DNA of 64,000 bases, from contig MOWL01000068.1 of the NCBI GenBank assembly GCA_002110485.1, positions 806,001 to 870,000 of the forward strand, read 5' to 3'. The position numbers and the translations under genes are program-made. Shown piece after piece: positions 10,712 to 23,091 of this stretch. Origin of the DNA: Emergomyces orientalis. Lineage: Eukaryota; Ascomycota; Eurotiomycetes; Onygenales; Ajellomycetaceae. Numbering within the stretch: the first letter of the stretch is position 1; each line of letters begins with the position of its first letter. The notes below the pieces were generated by a model, which worked only from the letters and a program-made list of their open reading frames with translations, did no database searches and was not told the DNA's origin.

Positions 10712-13614
10712 CGTCTATTCTCTTAGAAATATCTGACGTGATGCTGGAAATTTCGGTATTTATGGAAGGTCAAGGAAATTAAAAATAGATGACGGCACAT
10801 ATGGCGGGGCATATGGCAGAGCGCAAGGGAAAACGCAGATCTAGCAGAGCAAACGATAAAAGGACATATTCTAGTCACCGAGAAAGAAAGGGAATGCATA
10901 CTTTATAGACATTTTGTTTTAGGAACAACTGGTCTTGGGGATGTTTCGAATACTATCTGATACCAGCGTTTTGTGGCTGATGTTGGAGATGAGAGCTGCG
11001 GGACGGACACCTTGCTCTTCCTTGTCAATAGCAAAGTTAGTAGACCCTGTGGGTAAGGAAAGTTGCCAATAGTTAGCCAAAGTGGACCACGCAGGGAAGG
11101 CGGAGTTAGTAACAGGCAAGAGGTTTTGATTGACAGCTGGGTGATATACTTCGTTTCCTAGCGAGGGGTAGCTGGGGGGGGGATGGCGCGTGCAAAACAA
11201 CTGATGCGTGCATTAAGCACGAATCATACCTGCTGGACGACTCGGGAAAAGGAGGGGAGACGGAAATATACCTCTTTGGAACGCCCTGTAGGCCGCGCGG
11301 GGAACTGGATATATCTGTGCAAGTGGGATGGGATCGGGTCCTACTGTTGCAAGGGAAGAGCTGGGTGGCTAAACTTCGTCAACCTTCGTTGCAGAGTCTG
11401 GCCAGGAAATACGGCATGTAGATCGCTGAGTTTAGGAACAAGTGGGGACGCTGAAGTGATTTGGATGTATTTCTCGTGAAAAGATAAGGGCACTAAGCGG
11501 CCAATGCAATTTTCGTCGCTTGAGGCGTTCCCAGCGGTTCAACCTTAAAATTTGCTGGGGTAGAAGGTGCGGATATAATCAGCAGTTCATGAGAAGGATG
11601 CAAAGTTGCCGAAGAGAAACTAAAATAGCCGAGAGTTGATGGAATCTTCGTGTACTGCGTTGAACGAAATGAAAGTTGAGGAGTTGAGGGTTATGATTGG
11701 GGACCGTGTTCTAGATGTGGTTGATGTTTAATAATTATTTAAGTAACTAACTTAGTTATTCAAGGCTGGAGGGCGGCCCGCCTGGATGGCAGTTCCCTTA
11801 AAGTCCTAAAAAATATAAAGCTGCTCTTATTATTTTATACGGATAACTATTCCCCCAAGAAATTCCCTAGTTTCTTAAATTCCCTGGAGGCAGATCCAAA
11901 TGATTCGCGCGTCTTGGTCAGGCATTGTATGCGCCACATTGCCCTTTGAACAATGAATTAAATTTACTCTCTCTCTTTTCTCGAATATTCCAGCCTAGCA
12001 AAGCCAGTTTTATGCAGCACTACGAGCATGCACTCCACGAATTCTACATCAATTTTCCCCAGCCGTTGAATGCTTCTATGGCGTTTAATAAACCAGCACT
12101 CCATTGGACATCCTGGAGGGAAACGCGAGAGAAAGCCACCTCTAGTAGAAAGAGAAAATAAAGACAGCATTCGCTGTAGAGTGCCCGGCTATATAGCCGT
12201 TTTAAAGTCTATATACCCATACAAACCCTGCCGAGATCGAAGAGCCCGTCTGTATTATTTCCGTCCACGGGTATTATTGAGGAGTAATCTTGCTTATATA
12301 TATATGAATTTGGGCATGAACGTAGTTTGGCTCATTTGCTGAGTATTCAAAAGACGGCACATAAAACACGACAGCTGATGCCTACCCAGGTAGCTGCTTT
12401 TAAGATGCTCATCTGACGACCATCCATGCGTGCTGCCAGGCGTCAGAATTGAATGTATCCAGGAGTTTATTAATGGATGTTTCGGGGTCTCAACTAGAGT
12501 CTAAAGCTTTCATTGTGGATTAAGCTGGGTTTAGTTGTGTTGAATCAAAATAGGAATATTGACAGAAGGTCTACATTCTTGCGGCTTCTTCTGACTTCAA
12601 GAATTATCTATGTTTAAATTTCGGTTGAACATAAACTCATTAATTATGGCACAATATATGCTTACACGGACTGACCCAAACGCTTCTCAACATTCCAACT
12701 TGAATCTTTTCCCCCTTACGTCACCTCTTTCTTTCTGGATCGTCTGGCCTGACCTCCTCCGGCCTCTGAAAAATACAAGTAAAATGAGAGCTACTTAATC
12801 ATTTAAATTATGATGCCTACAGCAACAACTCGTATTCCACTGGCGGCGATGCGTGAAGATTTATTTTATAAGCCTCATCACTCTGTCCTGCATCTGTTGT
12901 CGGGGACAGAAGCTGCTCTGGCCAACCAGCGGACGAATACTGCGTGTTCTGGATCAGAGCATGCAACGATGATCAATTGCTCTGGTGTGTGGTCCGCGAG
13001 CCTTGCATGCAGACCCCAGAGATGTCCGTTCAAGCTCAGCCCCCACCAGCCAGATTCTTGTTGCCTGTAAGGCCGTGTGTCATGGAAGCCTGGAGCGTCG
13101 AGAAGCTTTTGACGTCCAACGTCACTCCTCATCGTGTTGTCTCATCTGGGCCGTTGAAACCACCATTGGGCTAAAATGAAGGAATAATTGAAATATTCCC
13201 CTGGTGACCACCAACTGAATTCTCCATGTTTTCTCTGGCTTATGACAGTCCGAAAATTTTAGTTTAAAATCGGCAAGGACCATTACTATGGTTCACAGCC
13301 TTCTTTAGCTGCCTATAGCGACTGAGGCTAACGAGGCGCACCCAGAGAACGAGCTCGGGATGTCATAATCACTCAGGAACAAAACATTCGTTTTAAACAC
13401 AAAATTTCCGGTTCACACAGATTATTCGTTGTCGATATTGAGGGGAATGTTCCAAGTCCGATTTTTGAACGGGCGATTCTAGAGAGCGTTCTTACTTACC
13501 TGTAGGTACTCAAAGTTATGAGCGATGAGCTTCGAAGCCCCCTAGAAAATATTTACGCTAACAGTGGCACAACAGCTTTGCGCCAATTCAGTCCATTGCG
13601 GTTTTCTCGACATC
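10712..13614. other. Long gene-poor region, with a possible unresolved minus-strand gene at about 10.9-11.6 kb
   Basis: Between 10919 and about 11620 the minus strand has several protein-like open segments separated by plausible splice sites: SATLHPSHELLIISAPSTP.., EKYIQITSASPLVPKL.., RYIQFPARPTGRSKEVYF.. and YPSLGNEVYHPAVNQNLLP... I could not join them in one frame from a start codon, and I recognise no family. From 11.7 to 13.5 kb I see only short chance open frames. Confidence 0.4.
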
Positions 13615-15276
13615 ATGGATCATTCCAACTCGCGCCCAGAAACCCCAGTGCCTCGAAGAAATACGCAGCAAGAGGCAGCAGCTGGAACACCATTCTTCGG
13701 GGGGGTTTTTGGGTTTCCTTACGGTTCTTCTGCTGCGGCTCCTAGGCCGCCAGAGTCAGAACAAGTCGCAACAACACCAACCCAAGCTGCTGGAATACCA
13801 ACGACACTGGGCCTGAGGCCTAGTCGAGCTTCCAGCATCGTATCGACGATGACAAACTTTACGATCGCTACAATACAGGACGATGATCGAAGCACTCGAA
13901 GCGCTCGAAGCATTGATCTCATGTTAGGTGGAAGGTTGTTCCATATCAATCGGGACGGGTCGAAGATATCCAGCTCATCCGATCACGACCTGCCTCCGTA
14001 TTCTCCTTCCCTCCCAACTTATGCACAATCCAGCAGCCATGTTGATGCCAATTCTTTTAATGGCCCACTGCCACCCGACCCAACCACTCCCACTGCACGT
14101 ACACCTTCACCTCTACATACACCCGCACCAAAAAGCCGTATCCATATACCGTTTTGGACGGATAGGCCCCGCCATCGACGGGAATCATCAAGCACATCGC
14201 ATTCCAGTACCAAACCCTCTCTAGGGCGACTGAATTCGAATTCGATGTTTGACTTATCAAAGCTACCAAGTGCAAGCCTATTCAACATAGATTTACAAAA
14301 AACGGAGGATTCCGGAGTCTATCGCAGCCCATCATTTAATCCTGGCCCAGAAAAGATATCAGTTGTTCCCAAAGGACGATCTGCCTCCCAGGGCAACATA
14401 CCAGAAGGTGTGCATTCCCGCCATGAGAATAAAGACCCACACCACCACCTTAGGCGGAGGAACGGAGTTCGACTTCCTAGACTCTTCACGAGTTTAACTA
14501 ATATCAAATTTGGCGGAACATCCGACCAAGACCAAGACCAAGATCCCCCTTCATCTGGCGGTCATATCATACAATCGGCAGGCCCCAGCTTCGGCACGTA
14601 CCAGAGAAAATATGCACAGTCGCCGGTATTTACGGCACGTAGCTCCACCAGTGGATATCCCACTCCCTCATACTCAACCCACCTGTCACCAGATGACGGG
14701 GTCCATCAACGCAGACCATCGCTCCCCAATATCCCCATGCTTTCTCTAGCTGTCCCCCAGAGCCCCGCTGAATTTGAAGAGGGTCATGTAGATATAGAAC
14801 CCCCACCTCCAATGGAAGACGAGAATGATGTTAGCATCCACTACACGCGTCTAATCCGCAGCATTGACCGTGACCATCGCAAGGCGCTGCATGCGCGCGA
14901 TAAAGAATTGGCCGGGATGCGAGAGCGGCTGAACGAGATCGACCAAGTATATCGACAGGAGCTGAAGTCGCGAGATTTCACTATTGACGACATGCGGAAA
15001 CGGCTGGAGAATCAGCAGGAGCAGATGACGGGAAGTATCGAACGGGCGAAGAATGAAGTTGAGGATATGTGGGAGTCACGGTGGAAGGATCGAGATCGCC
15101 ATCTTATGGAACGCATGCGCAGGATTGAGATTGATTGTCAGATACAGGTGGAGAAGGCTGTTGCTGAACGCGACCAGGAGTGGGTAGCTGAGTGGGAGAA
15201 GAAGAATAATGAGCTTTTGGAAAGGCTTAGGGCAGCTGAGGGCAGCGCTGCCGGTCAGCGCTTGGTTATTCCTTAG
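13615..15276 (+). CDS. Conserved-looking fungal protein of unknown function with C-terminal coiled coil
   Basis: This is a single exon of 553 aa starting at ATG 13615 (MDHSNSRPETPVPRR). An in-frame GTG at 13564 is ignored. The first 420 residues or so are Ser/Pro/Thr-rich and probably disordered, with short basic patches and a YSPSLPTY-type segment. From about residue 430 to the end, heptad-like stretches (HYTRLIRSIDRDHRKALHARDKEL.., RQELKSRDFTIDDMRKRLENQ.., ELLERLRAAEG) indicate an alpha-helical coiled coil of roughly 110 residues. No enzyme motif, membrane segment or signal peptide is visible. A scaffold or cytoskeleton-linked role would suit this layout but is only a guess. Confidence 0.75.
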   Translation: MDHSNSRPETPVPRRNTQQEAAAGTPFFGGVFGFPYGSSAAAPRPPESEQVATTPTQAAGIPTTLGLRPSRASSIVSTMTNFTIATIQDDDRSTRSARSIDLMLGGRLFHINRDGSKISSSSDHDLPPYSPSLPTYAQSSSHVDANSFNGPLPPDPTTPTARTPSPLHTPAPKSRIHIPFWTDRPRHRRESSSTSHSSTKPSLGRLNSNSMFDLSKLPSASLFNIDLQKTEDSGVYRSPSFNPGPEKISVVPKGRSASQGNIPEGVHSRHENKDPHHHLRRRNGVRLPRLFTSLTNIKFGGTSDQDQDQDPPSSGGHIIQSAGPSFGTYQRKYAQSPVFTARSSTSGYPTPSYSTHLSPDDGVHQRRPSLPNIPMLSLAVPQSPAEFEEGHVDIEPPPPMEDENDVSIHYTRLIRSIDRDHRKALHARDKELAGMRERLNEIDQVYRQELKSRDFTIDDMRKRLENQQEQMTGSIERAKNEVEDMWESRWKDRDRHLMERMRRIEIDCQIQVEKAVAERDQEWVAEWEKKNNELLERLRAAEGSAAGQRLVIP

Positions 15277-15336
15277 CAGGTTTTTATTTTATCATCATCA
15301 TTATTCATATATTATTTAATTGTCATGATCACGAAT

Positions 15337-15354
15337 GGGGGGGGGGGGGGGGGG
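15337..15354 (+). repeat. G18 homopolymer
   Basis: Eighteen G residues lie about 60 bp after the stop codon of the preceding gene, probably in its 3' UTR or flank. Confidence 0.85.
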
Positions 15355-17082
15355 CGGGGCGGCGTTTAATAGGCTGGGGACATAATTCTATAAAACTTTA
15401 TGGACGGCGTCTGAGGCCTCCAAGCATCTCTCACCCATATTGCTCTATTGAGAGGCCCGATATTCAGCTCTGAAAGAGAAAAAAGGATAAACCATATTCG
15501 TCGCCTGGCATGTCATGTGCAGGGTTTTCGGTAGGATATTGATTTCAGATTCTTTCTTGACGGTTCTTTTTCCCTCCGAAAATTGCGGGCTATGTTCGAT
15601 TAGAAATGATTTATCTCAATAAACCGTTACGCGCAGGTGAATTTACGTATGCCTATATCTGATATCCGAGTTATAATGCTTTTAATGGGCTGCCCATTTC
15701 CCGTTTCCCGTTTCCACACGGAAAATTTCACAAATTCTTCAACATCGGTAATTTTGGACACGGGGGAGTGGTGGGAATCAATACGTATCCTCTAACTTGG
15801 TCGCAGAAGAACACCCATCCCCAGTTGAACTGCCCAAAAGCCAATGCCACACTCGGTTCCAAGTAGGCTTGTATTCTTTGCCTTTATGCAATAAGCCTTA
15901 GTCAGAATGTTCATTCATGCCCATCCAACCTTGGAACACTGCAGCTTTGCCGTTTTCCAGAAGTAAAAGTATTAGCCTGCGGTTCTCCATACCTCTAATG
16001 CTTCATCTCTTCAGCTGTACATATATCCAATACCATTGCAGTAGCCTGAATGATGCGGTTCCCTGCATTGATGCATCAGTTGGAAATCCGTTGCTATCCA
16101 AGTCCATTGCCCATGAGAAACCATTGTTTTTAAGCCAAAAATTCTCCATATGCGGCAGCGGTCAGGACACGCCAAATGATATGACCAGCGGAGTGGCCTG
16201 TTTCTTCTCTGCTTCTTCCGATAAATACAACTAAGTAAAGTAAGGAAGCCGCATCCAACAGAGTGCTCGTGAATGGTGGTGAGCGAATAGTGAAAGTGCT
16301 GGCTGTTGAGGAGAACTAGTTATGGCTGTTGTTTATTTAACTTCTGGAGGAAGAAGGGTTACTTCGGGGCTACTTAGCACTGGTCCAGCTGCAATCGTAG
16401 CAGTTCAAGGCGCTGGTGCTACCACCTACTGTTTAAGCAAGGTTAAGAACAACCTCTAACAATATAATATTTTCGAATGAAAATTTTTGTAACTTAAACA
16501 GTCCATTTCCATAGGGTGTTCTAGAACATTCAAGGGCAAAGCAAGAAAAAGCTGCTGTGCCTCGTTAGTGTCACTTTTAGTGTGGCTGGTCGCTTCGTTC
16601 TGCTATTTATCTCTGAGATCTCCGACGACTCCACCCGCACAATCCCAGCCTCAGCAACCCCAAACTTGAAACTACTTGCCATGTTTATTTTATGCCTCTG
16701 CAGGGCAGGCTAATTCATGGTCTTTTAAATGATCAAGGATGATGAGATCTGATGGCTTTCACACTTACTGCACCCTGTTCTTGAGCTCTACAAATAGCTA
16801 CTGACTGCAATCGACAGGGCTCTGTCTCTTCAAGAATTATGCCACCTTGAAGACCTCCCGCCCACATCGATATCGGTGCTCACATATGAGCTCTGAAAAA
16901 TTATTTTAACTCTCACTTCTTAGGAGTTGAGAGTAACTCTCTACCTGGCCATCAACTATCTATTCCTTTCGTCGATTCTCCTCTTTGTTGTCCGCCGCCT
17001 TAGCTTTCCTCCCCCTGCCCTCTCCGATCTCCCCTCCCCCTCTCGTCCCCACCAATTCAATACCCTCGACCAAGCTATAGCT

Positions 17083-17124
17083 TACATACATACATATATA
17101 TATATATATATACATATACATACA
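17083..17124 (+). repeat. TACA/TA microsatellite
   Basis: TACATACATACA is followed by about nine TA units, then TACATATACATACA. It lies about 150 bp before the start codon of the acyltransferase gene, probably in its promoter or 5' UTR. Confidence 0.8.
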
Positions 17125-17264
17125 ATCGAGTTTGTTACCCATCGCGCAATATCGCAGGAGGGAAAATAATATATATATTTTACTATCTGGTTGCTTCCGT
17201 TCTGTCGGGTTTTTGCTGCATGGGATAGTGGCGGAGGCCGGAAGAAGAGAGAATAGATAGAAGG

Positions 17265-19753
17265 ATGGCTCACAAGGCCCTTAACCACCAAATAGGGTGG
17301 CTGTACGATTTAGTACTGTGGTCACTTGCCGTGCTTATCGATCTATTTTTCAGAGAAGTCCACCCGCGCGGGTCATGGAAGGTCCCCAAACGTGGTCCTA
17401 TAATCCTCGTCGCTGCACCACATGCGAACCAGGTACGTCCAACGCTGTTCTACAAGTACCGATCTATAAAGCTATCCGGGGATTATACATTTTGCTAACA
17501 AAATATGCTTTTTATTTGCATTATTCTAGTTCGTGGACTCCTTGATTCTGATGCGCGTTGCCCGTAGAGAACTCAACCGTCGAATAGCCTTCCTCATCGC
17601 GGAAAAATCATTCAAACGGAGATTCGTAGGGCTGTTGGCAAAAGCTGCGGGTGCGTTGCCCGTAGCTAGGGCTATGGATAATATGAAACCGGGCCAGGGA
17701 ATGATATACTTGCCGGATCCCGTTAACAATCCCACGCTGCTTAAGGGCGTTGGTACGAAGTTTGATGGTTCCGGATTTGAAGTTGGCGGCACGATTGCTC
17801 TCCCGACAATAAATGGCGAGGTGCATTCAACCGATATCGCGGAGATTCACGGACCGGAAGAAATTATTTTGAAGAAGCCCTTCATGCACAAGGATGCGCT
17901 GTACCAGCTCACTGGGCGGACAGACATCTCTGATGACTTGAAATTTACTGGAAATGCGGCAGAGCAGGATCTGTCTGGCTTCAAAGGGTCTAAGTTTAAA
18001 GTCGCTCCGCATGTCGATCAGACGGGTGTGTATAAGGCGCTATTTCAGACCCTAAATGCTGGAGGATGTGTCGGTATCTTTCCCGAGGGTGGTAGCCATG
18101 ACCGGCCTAACTTACTTCCATTGAAAGGTACTGTATTTGTGAAATCTTTTAATAGGCCCATTTTTTATGCGCGAATATCGAACTGATGGATATCTGTCTG
18201 TAGCTGGAGTTGCCTTAATGGCGCTTGGGGCCTTGGCAGAGAACCCCGACTGCGGCGTGAAAATCATCCCGTGTGGTATGAACTATTTCCATGCGCACAA
18301 GTTCCGCTCTCGGGCCGTGGTAGAATTCGGAAACCCAATCGAAGTGCCACCGGATCTTGTTAAACTGTACAAAGCGGGTAAAAGACGCGAAGCTATCGGC
18401 GCGCTATTGGACATGATATATCAGGCCCTTGTTGCAGTGACGGTTGTTGGTCCCGACTATGAAACTCTTATGGTTCGTTTGCGCTTCGCTTGCCCTTAAA
18501 GACAAAGGTGAAAAATTGCCGTTTTACTGACACGCCTAAAGTTAATACACGCAGCAAGACGGTTATACAACCCAGCGGGGAAGAAGCTTCCGCTCCCCAT
18601 GGTCGTAGAGCTAAACCGTCGCCTAGTGAAGGGCTATGCGCATTACAAAGATGATCCTAGAATTGTGAACCTGAAAAGGTCAGTTATGGCCTACAATAAA
18701 CAGCTGTGGCTGCTTGGTATTCGCGACCATCAAGTAGAATATGCCAAGTTTTCAATTATCAAGGTGGTTTCGACTTTAATATACCGCCTTGGAAAACTTG
18801 TTATTATGTCCATTGGCACTTTACCGGGCCTTGTCCTCTTCGCTCCAGTGTTCGTAGCTACCAAGATGATTTCGATCAAAAAGTCCAGGGAGGCATTGGC
18901 TGCCTCTAACGTCAAGATTCAGGGTCGCGATGTCATGGCTACGTGGAAGTTACTAGTCGCATTAGCGTTCGCACCTCTCCTCTATGCATTTTACACCATC
19001 CTCCTCACGTACTGGACATATCGAAATCGCATCCAGGGATACGTTCCCGACTGGGTACCTCTCTGGCTAGTTGTGATATTCGGCTGCTGGATATTCCCCT
19101 CAATTACCTTTGCAGCATTACGAATCGGCGAGATCGGCATGGATATCCTGAAATCCATGCGGCCGCTCGTCTTATCCCTAAACCCTACCTCCGCCAACAC
19201 CCTCGTCAAGCTTCGAGACCGAAGAGCCAAGCTCTCACAGGAAGTAACGGAGCTGATCAACACACTCGGTCCGGAGATGTTCCCCGACTTCGACTCCACA
19301 AGGGTCGTCGTGGACCCATTCAAAGAATCGCTGTTCTGGAACGAAGGGTCGACAGTAGCGAAGAAAGAAAACCAGCCTGGCATGTTGGCAGAGTCGGACT
19401 CCACACAGACGACCAAAGGAGAGGCCACTGCCTTCGTTCCTAGCCACCTACCCCGCAACGAGTCGTTCCACGACCTCAGCAATATTGGATTTTTCTCAAC
19501 GAGGCCTCCCAGCCGGAATCGGAGCCGGAGCAGTTCGAACGGCGGCTTGGCTGGGTCGAGCAGCATGCCGCTAAAGGCGTTCAGCACGTTGAATTCCAAG
19601 GAGAGTTTTGATGAAGTTAGCAAGCGGATTCGTGGGGCCATGAAGGAACGCGGCCAGTTGAGGAGGAAGCAGAGTGAGGATTTTGGGTGGGAGATGGCTA
19701 GCTCCGTTGGGTCTGAGAGCCCGCGGAGTGAGGGTGGGAAGAAAGATTTGTGA
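17265..19753 (+). CDS. SCT1: Glycerol-3-phosphate / dihydroxyacetone-phosphate acyltransferase (SCT1/GPT2 family), 4 exons
   Basis: Exons are 17265-17432, 17530-18127, 18204-18472 and 18542-19753, giving 748 aa (yeast Sct1 is 759). The third intron uses a GTTCGT donor with a TACTGAC branch point. The acyltransferase core shows the H-x4-D motif HANQFVD (His53, Asp59, split by intron 1), FPEGGSHDRPNLLPLKAG for the glycerol-phosphate-binding motif, and IIPCGMNYFHAHKFRSR. Then come two or more hydrophobic segments (about residues 400-540; ..VIMSIGTLPGLVLFAPVFVATK.., ..LLVALAFAPLLYAFY..) and a Ser-rich charged tail. It acylates glycerol-3-phosphate or DHAP at sn-1, the first step of phosphatidate synthesis, in the ER membrane. 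The long hydrophilic tail, with several Ser/Arg clusters, is where yeast homologs are phosphorylated. SCT1 versus GPT2 cannot be told apart here; the symbol stands for the family. Confidence 0.9.
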
Positions 19754-19910
19754 TAGGCTGATTGGGTTGGTGAAGCACGAAATACGAAATGAACGCGAAT
19801 GCCTGATTGTGGATTGAGGATACAAAGAGTGTGTATATAACACAATCGTCCCATGGTTTCTCATAGTCAAATTATTTGGGATGGGTGTGAGTGCGGATCA
19901 AAACTGTGAA

Positions 19911-19934
19911 TTTTTTTTTTTTTTTTTTTTTTTT
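19911..19934 (+). repeat. T24 homopolymer
   Basis: A run of twenty-four T residues lies about 160 bp after the SCT1-type stop codon. Confidence 0.85.
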
Positions 19935-20199
19935 CGTTCACACCAGATGGGAATAACCGCAGATGCCAGTTGAACGATGAAAAGGCGGTTTATATACATG
20001 CGGGTATGGATATACATTGAGCGGATTTGGCTTTAAAGTCCCAGAAATACGACGAATACCAAAGTTATGACATCGTCAAGGAGAGGGGACAGGCTATAGC
20101 TATGATTTATCAGCGTGCTTGCAGCTAGCTGCAGCTGCCAATCGGCTGGAACCCTTGGATATCATATTCTTCAGCTTTTCTTTTCTTCTTGTTTGCCTA

Positions 20200-20226
20200 T
20201 TTTTTTTTTTTTTTTTTTTTTTTTTT
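20200..20226 (+). repeat. T27 homopolymer
   Basis: A run of twenty-seven T residues lies within a longer CT-rich stretch. Confidence 0.85.
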
Positions 20227-21681
20227 CCAACGCTCTTTGCCATTAATATCTCGACCCTTTTCGTCCTTCTTTTTTTTTTTCTTGCCCTCTGTTTATTTCA
20301 CTTCAGCAATCAGGCGTGGCGTTGCGGCGTTTCTAATCCAACTTGATATATTTAATGTCTCGTTCAAAAAGCGTTCTTTATATATATACGGAGCCAAAAT
20401 ATATCAAAGCAAAGAGGACTGAGAAACCAAGGGGAGGAAGAGCAAATTTCGGCATTCATCGTCGTCGTGTATTTATTTTATGATTCTCATGCCATATCCT
20501 TGCCATATCACACAGCCGGATAGTTATAACCCCCAATATAATCTACTTCGGTTTTTTAATTTCCAGTTTGTATGTTACCTCGCCATGTGAAGTCTACAAA
20601 TGCCCGCCTTTTTTTGCTGCCAGCCGAGACCCGAGTCAGCCCGATGACGTCAGCACCAAGCCACATCGGCAACTCTCCACAACTCGCGGAGTCGTGGCAG
20701 GCAGGGGCTCAAAAGGGCCAGTTTTTTTAATCCGTAGACTTCGTTGCAGTGGCTTTGTTCGTGCTCCATCCCTCAGCCACTCCAGCCGCAAACAATGAGA
20801 TGAGCTAATTATGAACACCATGTCCCGACCTCGAATAATTATATTTTTTGTATCTTTACTATTATTACGTATCTCCTTTGCGTCGCGATAATGCTGGTGG
20901 CAACGAGTTGATCTTCTCTCCTCTGTATAATTTTTATCTTTATCATTTATTTATTTATTTAATTTTTATTTATCTATTTCACTGTCCTATTTTTGGGACC
21001 AAAAAAGTACTGCCAGTGTCCTTTCCCCAACTCTTTCTTCCTCCGATACCTGTCGATTTACATCCCTCAGCCCGGTTTTTCAGATCTCTTCTCGTTTTTT
21101 CCTTTTTGGGGTATTTCCAAGGAGAATTTCGTTTTCATCTGGAATATTGGGGTTTTGTATAATACGATTGTCTTGTTCCTTCGCGCTTCTTTTCCAAGCA
21201 GATTAGATACATTTTTAAGGAGGCTCTCTGGCTCGCCGGACTTTGTGCACATTATCTTGCCCAACACCCACATACATAACCAATAAGGGGGGAAAAAATA
21301 ACCAAGGGAGCAAAAAAAAGGAGGCTTCTCGGCAAATAAAAGAACAACCCATTTTCCCTCCGTTCCGCCGTCTAACTTCCCCTCCTGAGCTCAAGCGCTC
21401 TGTATCTAAGCTCCCCAACCGTGTCCTCACCGCTCTGTTTCTCGCCGATGAACTGCCTGCGCCAGGCCATCCGATTCATCTGACACCTAGTTAGCATTCC
21501 CTAGGATTCGTGTATATATATCACCCCAAACGATCCAACCGGACAGTGATCAGTGATCTCCCCTTTGCGGCTCTCCGACCCCCTCTCCGGGACCGTCAAA
21601 CAGCAGACCTTTTCCTGCCTTCCTTCCCTCTATCTCCGCCCTCTCTCCAGAAAACCTCCCTGTGGCTATCAACATTATTCC

Positions 21682-23091
21682 ATGGCTACCTCGTCGATGC
21701 ACCTTTCGAAGCTGCGGAGGTGGGTTCTTTCATCTCCGCCGATCGAGTGGGCGCTGTCACACCTCCGGGAACTATTGATTGGGGCACTGAGAGAAGGGCC
21801 GATTCCGCAACATGTGGCGTTTGTCATGGATGGGAATAGACGGTTTGCGAGGAACCATCGGATAGAGAAGGTTGAGGGGCATAATTTGGGGTTTGAGGCG
21901 TTGGCTAAGGTAGGATCTTCTTTTTTTAAATTGTCTTCATATATATATATATATATTAAAAATGTTTTTGGCATGGGGTTGTTGGGGGATAATTGAGGTT
22001 CGGGGAGGTTTTTATGCGTGCTGTCAGACAGTATTATTTTTATTTTGTTTTAAAAAATGACGTTACGCTAACAGTTGCGCGCTTGGGTTTAGGTACTAGA
22101 AGTCTGCTACAAGGCAGGCGTTAAGGTGGTAACGGTATATGCGTTCAGCATCGAGAATTTCAAGAGGTCGAAATACGAAGTGGATGCCCTGATGGATATG
22201 GCAAGGGTGAAGCTAGCCCAGTTATCGCAACATGGGGATCTGCTGGATCGCTACGGTGCTAGTGTACGTGTCTTGGGACGCCGGGACCTGGTCAAGCCCG
22301 AAGTGCTGGAGGCTATCGATAAGGCTGTCGAGCTTACGAGTCGGAACGGAGATGCTATTCTGAACATCTGTTTCCCATATACGTCGAGAGACGAGATTAC
22401 GACGGCAATCCGAAACACCGTTATCGAGTATAGCACCCCTCTCGACCGGACACAGTTACCATTGTCGAATGGCCCACGTCGCGTTTTTTCCAAAACACAT
22501 ATTGCTGAATGCATTCAAAAGGAAGGCGGAATGGTTAACGGAAACGGAACGACAACAGATTCTTCCTTATCCCCTCCGCGTGGTAAACGGGTCACGAGGA
22601 ATTCCAGCGACGACCCATCCTCCCATTCTAATCCAACAACCACCCGCCACCCGCAAGTTGTAGAAAAAGTTTCTACAGTCCCAGAAGCATACACCAGCTA
22701 TCCCCCCAACACCGATCAACTTATCTTCCTATCGCCAGAAACCATTTCACAACAAACCTTAACCGACCACATGCTGACCGCCGGATGTCCGCCTCTGGAT
22801 CTCCTCGTGCGAACATCTGGTGTCGAGAGACTGAGCGACTTCATGCTCTGGCAGTGCCATCAGAACACAGAGATTGTGTTCTTGGAAACACTTTGGCCGA
22901 GCTTTGACCTGTGGACTTTTTTGCCCGTGCTGTGGGAGTGGCAATGGCGGGTTCGCAAGCAAGGGAGTCGGAATGGGGAGCTGGAGGATTGCGATGGGGA
23001 TGAGTTCGGTTCGCACGACGGAGTCACGAATGGAGATAGTTCTGACTTCCCTTTGGCGCACAGAGAGACCGGGAAGTTCAAGGATATATAA
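21682..23091 (+). CDS. RER2: Cis-prenyltransferase (dehydrodolichyl diphosphate synthase, RER2/SRT1 family), 2 exons
   Basis: Exons are 21682-21909 and 22093-23091, giving 408 aa; the intron is 183 bp. The N-terminal helix and HVAFVMDGNRRFAR carry the catalytic Asp50 and the phosphate-binding loop. Then come GHNLGFEALAKVLEVCYKAGVKVVTVYAFSIENFKR (substrate tunnel) and RTSGVERLSDFMLWQC at about residues 316-331, which binds the second isopentenyl diphosphate. The C-terminus has FLETLWPSFDLWTFLPVLW. It adds isopentenyl units in cis to farnesyl diphosphate to make the dolichol used in N-glycosylation and GPI anchors, at the ER. Between about residues 205 and 285 there is a Ser/Thr/Pro-rich insert, absent from bacterial UPP synthases, that separates the two catalytic halves. 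RER2 versus SRT1 is not resolved. Confidence 0.92.

Larger units (their letters stand above)
15277..17264. other. Intergenic region upstream of the SCT1-type gene
   Basis: No supported gene. It contains a G18 run (15337-15354), AT-rich spacers, and a TA/CATA microsatellite just upstream of the acyltransferase gene. Open frames at 15917-16234 and 16927-17169 are low-complexity or unlike known proteins. Confidence 0.55.
19754..21681. other. Intergenic with long T runs
   Basis: No gene is supported. T24 (19911-19934) and T27 (20200-20226) runs lie here, with CT-rich sequence from about 20.9 kb up to the cis-prenyltransferase start, consistent with a pyrimidine-rich fungal promoter and 5' UTR. 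Open frames in this region are poly-Phe or Pro/Ser artefacts. Confidence 0.6.

Noticed and set aside
15917..16234. 105-codon plus-strand ORF and a minus-strand stretch (FWLKNNGFSWAMDLDSNG..)
   Set aside because: Neither has a start and splice context or family match that I can support.
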